In this document: piece by piece, positions 1 through 4,384 of the stretch | How the letters are laid out: each line of letters opens with the position of its first letter | Position numbering within the stretch: position 1 is the stretch's first letter | Source: Acidimicrobiia bacterium | Lineage (GTDB): Bacteria; Actinomycetota; Acidimicrobiia; UBA5794; JAOTWH01 | Length of the DNA: 5,087 nucleotides | Direction of reading: 5' to 3' | Assembly: GCA_029863035.1 (NCBI GenBank) | Contig: JAOTWH010000162.1 | Coordinates: forward strand, 1-5,087 | Translations under genes and position numbers: made by a program | The notes under the pieces: generated by a model | Told to the model about the DNA's origin: nothing | Databases searched by the model: none | Seen by the model: the letters and a program-made list of their open reading frames with translations, nothing else

Positions 1-60
1 TCGCTGTGGTTGGGCTTCGCTGTCGCCTCGTCCAGTCGCGTGGCCGCCGAGCGAACCTAA
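1..60 (+). CDS. 3' end of an unidentified gene (partial)
   Basis: Frame 1 is open from the window edge to a TAA at 58-60, giving 19 residues that start SLWLGFAV and end AAERT. Sixteen of the 19 codons end in G or C, as expected for real coding sequence in this GC-rich DNA. The hydrophobic start followed by a short polar tail could be the last segment of a membrane protein, but this is too short to assign a family. Its stop codon overlaps by two bases the stop codon of the convergent transporter gene, a common layout for tightly packed convergent genes. An open frame of 19 codons can occur by chance, so this is a tentative call. Confidence 0.4.
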   Translation, partial: SLWLGFAVASSSRVAAERT

Positions 61-986
61 GGCCTAGGCGCGACGAATCTGCGCTCGGCTCGGTCTGCCA
101 TCAACACACCGGCCAGAATGAGGGCGCCACCCACCACGATGCCGGGCTGTAGTTGTTCGCTCAGCCACACTGCGCCGACGGTGACCGACACGATTGGCAC
201 CAGGTAGCCAACGAGCGACGCGTGACCGACGCTCGTGTGGCGCAGCATCCAGAAGAACAGAGCGAAAGGCATGAAGCTGGCGGCTAAACCCAGGTACACC
301 ACCAGAGTCCACCCGTAGCCGGTGATATCGCCGAAACGCGGGAAGCCTTCCGCGATCATCATCGCCACGATGATGACGCTGGTTCCTGTAGCGAATTGAA
401 CCCAGGTGAGCTCGATGGCGTCGTAGTTCCCGGCGTGGTGCTTGGCGTAGATGCCGCCTAGCGAGAGGACGACGACTGCGATGCTGCCAAGCAAAATGGC
501 CAGTCCCGGATTGCCTCCCTCGGCCAGGCCGCTGTCACCCGATAACGCCAGCACCGCGACGCCGCCGAATGCAAGGGCCATCCCTATCAGCTTGGCGGCG
601 TGGAGCGGCTCGTCGGCTAGCAAGTAATGGGCGAGCGCGGCGGTTGTGATGGGGATGAGAGCAGCGAGCAATCCGACGAACCCAGCCGATGCATGCTGGT
701 AAGCAAGCGTGAACAGGATGTACGGCACTGCGAGGTTGGCGATGCCTTGGACAAAGCCAACCCTCCATACGAGTGGCGAGGACGGCAGATTGCCGCTGCG
801 AACCAGCAAGTAAACCATCACGGCGCCGGCGGCGACAAGCGAGCGCAGCGAAACGAGCGCGTATGGATCGAGCCCTTCGCCGAACGCTTTGCGGGTCCCG
901 GGACCTCCGGTGCCCCACCCAACCGAGGCGACGATGATGGCTATCCAGACGTTCCTGCGCATCGGCGCAGAGTAAGAGTGAGGCAT
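57..986 (-). CDS. EamA/DMT-family transporter
   Basis: This 309-residue protein is almost entirely hydrophobic, with about ten predicted membrane segments. Its two halves (roughly residues 12-147 and 163-297) look like the tandem EamA domains of the drug/metabolite transporter superfamily. Typical features are the Gly-rich first helix (residues 22-28), the Arg-containing third region (SLRSLVAAGAV near residues 46-56) and the repeat of a helix-PLHAAK-helix element near residue 126. The length is normal for the family. EamA proteins sit in the inner membrane and usually export small metabolites, but the substrate cannot be read from sequence. Two starts are possible, ATG at 986 or ATG at 962 (residue 9); neither has a convincing ribosome binding site. 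It lies 29 nt downstream of the HTH gene on the same strand, so the two are probably co-transcribed. A role in moving a substrate or product of the adjacent microcompartment is possible but only suggested by position. Confidence 0.9.
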   Translation of the reverse strand: MPHSYSAPMRRNVWIAIIVASVGWGTGGPGTRKAFGEGLDPYALVSLRSLVAAGAVMVYLLVRSGNLPSSPLVWRVGFVQGIANLAVPYILFTLAYQHASAGFVGLLAALIPITTAALAHYLLADEPLHAAKLIGMALAFGGVAVLALSGDSGLAEGGNPGLAILLGSIAVVVLSLGGIYAKHHAGNYDAIELTWVQFATGTSVIIVAMMIAEGFPRFGDITGYGWTLVVYLGLAASFMPFALFFWMLRHTSVGHASLVGYLVPIVSVTVGAVWLSEQLQPGIVVGGALILAGVLMADRAERRFVAPRP

Positions 987-1015
987 TCGGGTGGGAGATG
1001 GTCGGAGCCTGGAAC

Positions 1016-1648
1016 CTAGAAGCGGCGGCGAAGCTCCCGGTAGAAGTTGCGTATCCGGGTTGTGGTGGGTAGCTCGGGCTGGTTGAAAACAGCTTCCGCT
1101 TCCGCCACGACTTCCGATTCGGCCTTGGCCGCCAGCAGGGCATCGCGCTCGGATCGCATCTCGTTGACCCGCTCGCGGAGGAACTCGACTTCGGTTTCGG
1201 CCTTACCCGCTCGTTCTCTGGCGTCTGCCAGCTGTTGTCCCGCCTCATGCAGGTTGCCCAGCTGCAACAAGAGCCTTTCCCAGGCGTCGAGCGGTACCAA
1301 CATGTGCCCCTCGGGGATGGGGGCGGGAGTCGGCGCGGCGCCCGAAGGTGGTGAGTAGGTCAAGGGTTTGGCCGGTTCTGGCTGGCGGAAGCGACCCAGC
1401 TCCTGAGCTCGCGACACCACTCCGTCCAGGTCCACCAACTTGCGGGCGTCGCCATTGTCGTCTGTGAGCTTGGATGGAACGCGCCCCTTACGAGCCCAGT
1501 TGCGAAGAGTGGAAGCGGCCACGCCGGTGACATCTTCGGCCTGCTGCAGCGTCGCCCAGCGAACTCCGTCATCGGCTCGCGGCACCGTTAACGCGCTTAA
1601 CCCTGCAGGTGGTCGTGCCTTCTTCCAGGCGAACGCCGAGTTGCCCAT
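1016..1648 (-). CDS. HTH DNA-binding protein with coiled coil, candidate regulator
   Basis: The longest frame gives 210 residues. Residues 29-75 form a MerR/excisionase-like winged helix-turn-helix: WATLQQAEDVTGV is a first helix, then a turn, then ASTLRNWARKGRVPSK as the recognition helix and basic wing. A Pro/Ala-rich linker follows (about 88-112). From about 115 to 180 there is a long charged helix with heptad-like spacing, probably a dimerising coiled coil, and the C-terminus is basic (ending RELRRRF). The start is uncertain. ATG at 1648 has no ribosome binding site, and residues 17 and 20 would both be TTA leucines, which are rare in this DNA. GTG at 1585 (residue 22) keeps the whole HTH, removes both TTA codons and gives 189 residues, but it also lacks a clear Shine-Dalgarno sequence. 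It is divergent from the BMC operon and could control it; no ligand-binding domain is visible. Regulation is inferred from position and the HTH. Confidence 0.8.
   Translation of the reverse strand: MGNSAFAWKKARPPAGLSALTVPRADDGVRWATLQQAEDVTGVAASTLRNWARKGRVPSKLTDDNGDARKLVDLDGVVSRAQELGRFRQPEPAKPLTYSPPSGAAPTPAPIPEGHMLVPLDAWERLLLQLGNLHEAGQQLADARERAGKAETEVEFLRERVNEMRSERDALLAAKAESEVVAEAEAVFNQPELPTTTRIRNFYRELRRRF
1587..1601. promoter_or_regulatory. Perfect inverted repeat, candidate operator
   Basis: GTTAACGCGCTTAAC has perfect 5-bp arms (GTTAA/TTAAC) around a 5-bp CGCGC centre. It is AT-rich within GC-rich DNA and lies one base upstream of the alternative GTG start (1585) of the HTH gene. A dimeric regulator such as the HTH protein could bind here and repress itself, but a 15-bp palindrome can arise by chance and no second copy was seen at the BMC promoter. 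Confidence 0.35.
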
Positions 1649-1659
1649 GTCGGTGCAAC
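1640..1659. repeat. Short inverted repeat in the divergent region
   Basis: GTTGC at 1640-1644 and GCAAC at 1655-1659 are perfect complementary arms around a 10-bp spacer, spanning the upstream ATG candidate (1648) of the HTH gene. A two-turn layout of this kind is compatible with a dimeric MerR-like regulator, but the arms are short. It is listed as a candidate site only. Confidence 0.2.
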
Positions 1660-1678
1660 GATAGGCGACCGGCAGGAC

Positions 1679-1703
1679 CGTGCACGAGGCGGCTACCTAG
1701 GAT
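1679..1703 (+). promoter_or_regulatory. Possible BMC operon promoter
   Basis: TAGGAT at 1698-1703 fits the TAnnnT form of an actinobacterial -10 element and would place transcription start at about 1710-1711, that is, on the GTG start codon of the rpiB-like gene (a leaderless transcript). AGGACC at 1674-1679, 18 bp upstream, shares only the GAC core of a -35 element. The perfect 8-bp palindrome CGTGCACG (1679-1686) lies between the two and could bind a regulator. The AGGA at 1699-1702 could instead be a Shine-Dalgarno sequence 8 nt before the GTG, in which case the promoter lies further upstream. The two readings cannot be separated by eye. Confidence 0.3.
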
Positions 1704-1710
1704 TCCCCCA

Positions 1711-2295
1711 GTGAGCGCGGTTCCTAGTGAAGAAGAGATCAGGACGCTGGTTAGGCGCGTGGTGAGCGAGGCAATGCCCCTCGATGCCGCCCCCGAACCT
1801 GCCGAAGATGTAGAAACGAACCAGCCATCGCCGCGGAGATCGATCGCGGTTGGCGCCGACCACGGCGGATTCGCCATGAAAGAGCGAATCGCCTTCAAGC
1901 TGGCAGAGCAAGGCTGGGACGTAACCGACTGCGGCACCGACTCGCTGCAGTCCGTGGACTATCCCGATTTCGCCCACGCCGTGGCGCGTTTGGTCTCCGA
2001 TGGCACTTGCGCGGTGGGGATCGTCATCGACGGAGCAGGGATCGGGTCAGCGATGGTGGCCAACAAGCTTCCGGGGGTGCGGGCCGCAGCCTGTTACGAC
2101 CTGTCCCAGGCGGCCAATTCCCGCGAACACAACCACGCTAATGTTCTCACTCTCGGTGCCGGACTCGTTGGCGAATCGCTGGCCTGGCAGATCGTTGAGA
2201 CTTGGTTGGCGACTCCTTGGGCGGAGGGCCGCCACGCTCGTCGTGTTGCGCAGATCACCGAGGTTGAACGGGAATACCGCAAAGGCGAACGATGA
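1711..2295 (+). CDS. rpiB: RpiB/LacAB-family sugar-phosphate isomerase homologue, BMC cargo
   Basis: With GTG at 1711 the protein has 194 residues, against about 150 for ordinary RpiB. Residues 45-194 are the RpiB fold: GADHGGF (48-54), VDYPDFA (82-88), [13 protein letters not shown] (107-119), [10 protein letters not shown] (137-146) and GRHARRV (173-179, phosphate-binding Arg region). Known RpiB interconverts ribose 5-phosphate and ribulose 5-phosphate by ring opening followed by proton transfer. The His assigned to ring opening (E. coli His99) is H140 here, but the catalytic Cys (E. coli Cys66) is D107, and neighbouring Thr68 is A109. The extra 44 N-terminal residues contain an amphipathic helix and a Pro/acidic linker, as in BMC cargo enzymes. 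GTG 1711 is preferred because upstream residues in the same frame are Arg/Pro/Cys-rich and unlike any RpiB; AGGA lies 8 nt before it. The stop overlaps the deoC start (ATGA). The substrate may differ from ribose 5-phosphate. Confidence 0.9.
   Translation: MSAVPSEEEIRTLVRRVVSEAMPLDAAPEPAEDVETNQPSPRRSIAVGADHGGFAMKERIAFKLAEQGWDVTDCGTDSLQSVDYPDFAHAVARLVSDGTCAVGIVIDGAGIGSAMVANKLPGVRAAACYDLSQAANSREHNHANVLTLGAGLVGESLAWQIVETWLATPWAEGRHARRVAQITEVEREYRKGER
1723..1776 (+). other. Predicted encapsulation peptide of the RpiB homologue
   Basis: Residues 5-22 of the RpiB homologue include [16 protein letters not shown], in which Ile10, Leu13, Val14, Val17, Val18 and Met22 fall on one face of a helix and charged residues on the other. 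A low-complexity linker rich in Pro, Ala and Glu (23-43) separates it from the catalytic fold. This is the usual design of N-terminal BMC targeting helices such as that of PduP. Function is inferred from pattern and context. Confidence 0.7.
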
Positions 2296-3155
2296 CGAGC
2301 CGAGAAGACTTGATCGAGGCGGTAACCAGGGAAGTGATCGCCGCGCTTGGTTCCGTACAAGAAGGCCTGTGCTCTCAATGTGGGGGGTCGTGCGTTGTCG
2401 GTTGTTCCGACAAGGTTCGCACGGTGGTCGCCAACGGCGCCAGTCGAATAACACACCGCGGCGGAGCCGATGGCGTCCCAAGCGACTTGGCCAAATACAT
2501 CGACCACACCTTGCTCAAACCCGACGCCACCGCAGCCGACATCGATGAGCTGTGCGAAGAGGCCGTGGAGCATGGTTTCGCTTCCGTCGTGGTTAACCCC
2601 GCCTGGGTGAGCAGGGCAGCGAAGATCGTGAAGGGTTCGAATGTAAAGGTCGCATCGGTGGTGGGCTTCCCCTTCGGGGCTTCAACATCAGAGATCAAAG
2701 CAATGGAGGCCCGCCGCGCCATCAGGGACGGGGCAAAAGAGATCGACATGGTGATCAACATCGGCGCTCTCAAGAGCGGCGCCTACGAAACAGTCCGCTC
2801 CGATGTGGCCAAGGTGTCTGACGCATGCCATGAGGCGGGTGCCATCAACAAGGTCATCGTCGAGACGTCGCTGCTTACCGACGACGAGAAAGTGATCGCC
2901 TCACGCCTCGCAGCGCAGGCCCACGCCGACTTCGTCAAGACCTCCACGGGGTTCGGGCCGGGAGGAGCCACCGTGTTCGACGTTGCGTTGATGAGAGAGG
3001 CGGTCGGGCCCGATCTGGGAGTGAAGGCGGCGGGCGGTATTCGCACCGCCGAGGACTTGGAGGACATGGTGGCCGCCGGTGCCACCAGAATTGGGGCGTC
3101 GGCAGGGGTCGAGATCGTGACGACCGGTGGAGGTAATGGCGATGGCCGGTATTGA
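2292..3155 (+). CDS. deoC: Deoxyribose-5-phosphate aldolase (DERA), BMC cargo
   Basis: This 287-residue protein contains a complete class I DERA TIM barrel from about residue 65. The barrel opens with [12 protein letters not shown] (69-80). The residues matching the E. coli catalytic set are D152 in [11 protein letters not shown], the Schiff-base Lys K216 in FVKTSTGFG, and K245 in VKAAGGIRT. The enzyme reversibly cleaves 2-deoxyribose 5-phosphate into acetaldehyde and glyceraldehyde 3-phosphate. The roughly 64 residues before the barrel are extra compared with short bacterial DERAs such as E. coli's. They hold an amphipathic helix (2-20), a four-cysteine cluster (C27, C30, C34, C38) and a polar linker. 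The ATG overlaps the upstream stop as ATGA, with AAGG 6 nt before it, so translation is probably coupled. The 3' end overlaps the BMC-T start and carries its ribosome binding site. Acetaldehyde made here is the expected substrate of the aldehyde dehydrogenase at 4381. Confidence 0.96.
   Translation: MTSREDLIEAVTREVIAALGSVQEGLCSQCGGSCVVGCSDKVRTVVANGASRITHRGGADGVPSDLAKYIDHTLLKPDATAADIDELCEEAVEHGFASVVVNPAWVSRAAKIVKGSNVKVASVVGFPFGASTSEIKAMEARRAIRDGAKEIDMVINIGALKSGAYETVRSDVAKVSDACHEAGAINKVIVETSLLTDDEKVIASRLAAQAHADFVKTSTGFGPGGATVFDVALMREAVGPDLGVKAAGGIRTAEDLEDMVAAGATRIGASAGVEIVTTGGGNGDGRY
2295..2351 (+). other. Predicted encapsulation peptide of DeoC
   Basis: Residues 2-20 of DeoC ([17 protein letters not shown] is the core) form a helix with Leu7, Ile8, Val11, Val15, Ile16 and Leu19 on one face. 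In register, the pattern acidic-hydrophobic-x-x-hydrophobic-Val/Ile-x-Arg is shared with the N-termini of the RpiB homologue and the aldehyde dehydrogenase. Targeting is inferred from this pattern and the operon context. Confidence 0.7.
2370..2405 (+). other. Four-cysteine cluster in the DeoC linker
   Basis: [12 protein letters not shown] (residues 27-38 of DeoC) places cysteines as C-x2-C-x3-C-x3-C with glycines between them. This lies outside the aldolase barrel, directly after the targeting helix. Such spacing could bind zinc or an iron-sulfur cluster, or form disulfides. It does not exactly match a ferredoxin or zinc-ribbon signature that I can name. Confidence 0.6.
3129..3134 (+). promoter_or_regulatory. 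Ribosome binding site that decides the BMC-T start
   Basis: GGAGGT lies inside the 3' end of deoC. It is 7 nt before ATG 3142 but only one base before ATG 3136, and it overlaps the upstream in-frame GTG at 3127. ATG 3142 is therefore the likely BMC-T start. Confidence 0.75.
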
Positions 3156-3768
3156 TCTAAGGGCTTACTGCTTCCTCGACTCGTTGCAGCCGCAATACGC
3201 GGCGTTCCTTGGAACCGTGGCGCAGGGCTTCCTACCGCTGGCGGGCGACGCCAGCCTCTATGTCGAGATCTCTCCTGGCATTGAGATCAATCGCCTCACG
3301 GATATCGCCCTCAAATCAACGAGCGTGAAGCCCGGCATGCAGGTGGTGGAGCGCTACTACGGCTTGCTCGAGGTGCACTCGCCGGATCAAGCCGAGACCA
3401 GGGCGGCCGGCGAGGCGATTCTCAGCGAGATTGGGCTCAGCGAAACCGATCGCATCAAGCCAAAGATCCTGTCGTCTCAGATCATCCGCCATATCGACGA
3501 TCACCAGGCGCAACTGATAAATCGGGTGCGACACGGCCAGATGATCACTCCAGGCCAGACTTTGTATGTGCTCGAGGTGGAGCCCGCGGCTTATGCTCCA
3601 TTGGCAGCCAACGAGGCAGAGAAGGCAGCGAACATAAACGTGCTCGAGGTGAGATCGTTCGGATCGCTGGGGCGCGTTTATCTAGGCGGAGAAGAGCGCG
3701 ATATCGATGTCGGGTGGAAGGCCGCAGTGGCTGCCCTGGAAGGTTTAGATGGTCGAACAGATGAATAG
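3142..3768 (+). CDS. BMC-T trimeric shell protein (tandem permuted BMC domains)
   Basis: From ATG 3142 the protein has 208 residues, the normal size for a tandem BMC-domain shell protein that forms trimeric pseudohexamers. The first domain spans about 1-97; its conserved core starts at [11 protein letters not shown] (38-48) and continues with [17 protein letters not shown]. The second spans about 105-203, with [30 protein letters not shown] in two parts (141-170) and [23 protein letters not shown] (178-200). In both halves an extra segment precedes the core, the circularly permuted arrangement of EutL and CsoS1D. An adjacent Glu-Arg pair (E70, R71) sits where CsoS1D has its gating residues, which suggests a gated central pore. 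The protein would form facets with the BMC-H hexamer and may admit larger molecules such as sugar phosphates or cofactors. The start overlaps deoC by 14 nt. GTG at 3127 would add five residues and lacks a well-placed ribosome binding site. Confidence 0.9.
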   Translation: MAGIDLRAYCFLDSLQPQYAAFLGTVAQGFLPLAGDASLYVEISPGIEINRLTDIALKSTSVKPGMQVVERYYGLLEVHSPDQAETRAAGEAILSEIGLSETDRIKPKILSSQIIRHIDDHQAQLINRVRHGQMITPGQTLYVLEVEPAAYAPLAANEAEKAANINVLEVRSFGSLGRVYLGGEERDIDVGWKAAVAALEGLDGRTDE

Positions 3769-3771
3769 AAA

Positions 3772-3776
3772 GGAGG
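3772..3776 (+). promoter_or_regulatory. Strong ribosome binding site for BMC-H
   Basis: GGAGG within AAAGGAGG (3769-3776) lies 4 nt before the GTG at 3781. It is a near-perfect anti-16S match and supports this GTG start. It fits the need for large amounts of the main facet protein. Confidence 0.75.
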
Positions 3777-3780
3777 CGCT

Positions 3781-4083
3781 GTGGCTGATGCATTAGGGAT
3801 GATCGAAGCCCGCAGTTTCCCGGCAATGGTGGAAGCGGCCGACGCGATGGTGAAGGCTGCCAAGGTCGAGCTGGTGAGCTTCGAGGAAACAGGCGGCGGT
3901 TACGTGACCGCTGTGGTCCGCGGAGACGTTGCTGCTGTGAAGGCTGCTGTTGAAGCGGGCGTCAGAGGCGCCGAGAAGGTCGGCGAAGTCACGGCAACCC
4001 ACGTGATCCCAAGGCCACACGCCAACGTCGACGCTGTATTGCCGCTCGGCCGAGCCGAAGAGGCTCAAGCCGAACTCGGCTGA
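3781..4083 (+). CDS. BMC-H hexameric shell protein (PduA/EutM type)
   Basis: This 100-residue protein is a single canonical BMC domain. It has [20 protein letters not shown] (4-23), [11 protein letters not shown] (25-35), the pore loop TGGG (37-40), [16 protein letters not shown] (45-60) and the C-terminal [17 protein letters not shown] signature (74-90). BMC-H proteins form cyclic hexamers that tile the facets, with a central pore for small metabolites. The pore loop here reads Gly-Gly-Gly, where PduA and many relatives have Gly-Ser-Gly. GTG 3781 is chosen because the family core begins immediately after it and a strong ribosome binding site precedes it; the next ATG (3799) would remove the first beta strand. 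It lies 12 nt after the BMC-T gene. It is the only BMC-H gene in the window, though further copies could lie downstream. Confidence 0.97.
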   Translation: MADALGMIEARSFPAMVEAADAMVKAAKVELVSFEETGGGYVTAVVRGDVAAVKAAVEAGVRGAEKVGEVTATHVIPRPHANVDAVLPLGRAEEAQAELG

Positions 4084-4096
4084 ATCTCACAGGCGA

Positions 4097-4384
4097 ATGC
4101 TGCTCGGACGGGTCGATGGAACGCTGGTTGCCAGCCGCAAGGAGCCCCGCATGGAGGGGCTCAAGCTTCTGGTCGTCCGCCAACTCGAAGCCGACGGGTC
4201 GGACGGCAGTGGCTACGTAGTAGCCGTAGACGCGGTGGGGGCCGGCGTCGGCGAAGTGGTGATGTACGCCACAGGTAGCTCGGCCCGCCAGACCGCGGCC
4301 ACCGATCAGAAACCCTGTGACGCGGTCATCATGGCCATCGTCGATACATGGGAGTTGGAAGGCAAAGCGGTGTACACGAAGTGA
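4097..4384 (+). CDS. BMC-P pentameric vertex protein (EutN/CcmL family)
   Basis: The 95-residue protein is a full-length EutN/CcmL-family member. It shows [15 protein letters not shown] (3-17), [11 protein letters not shown] (20-30), [14 protein letters not shown] (42-55), the GSSAR motif (60-64) and [13 protein letters not shown] (75-87). These proteins form pentamers that cap the 12 vertices of the polyhedral shell. The ATG is 13 nt after the BMC-H stop and has only a weak AGG close to it, in contrast to the strong sites before the facet genes. This may keep its level low, since vertices need far fewer subunits than facets. The stop overlaps the next start as GTGA. Confidence 0.96.
   Translation: MLLGRVDGTLVASRKEPRMEGLKLLVVRQLEADGSDGSGYVVAVDAVGAGVGEVVMYATGSSARQTAATDQKPCDAVIMAIVDTWELEGKAVYTK

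Noticed and set aside
47..70. Palindromic sequence CCTAAGGCCTAGG near the convergent stops as a terminator
   Set aside because: The stem is too short and imperfect, and no T-run follows on either strand.
535..1248. 237-codon open frame on the - strand spanning the transporter and HTH genes
   Set aside because: It is rich in Arg, Pro, Ser and Cys with no recognisable domain and overlaps two well-supported genes in another frame; a GC-rich shadow frame.
1609..1710. Upstream extension of the RpiB homologue from ATG 1609
   Set aside because: The added 34 residues are Arg/Pro/Cys-rich and unlike the family, would run through the divergent control region, and have no supporting ribosome binding site; GTG 1711 gives a sensible targeting helix.
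2000..2548. 182-codon + strand frame across the rpiB-deoC junction
   Set aside because: Low-complexity Arg/Pro-rich translation with no domain; a shadow of two solid genes.
2047..2573. Two - strand open frames (2047-2481 and 2094-2573) opposite rpiB and deoC
   Set aside because: They are antisense to conserved enzyme genes, with no recognisable motifs and no start signals.
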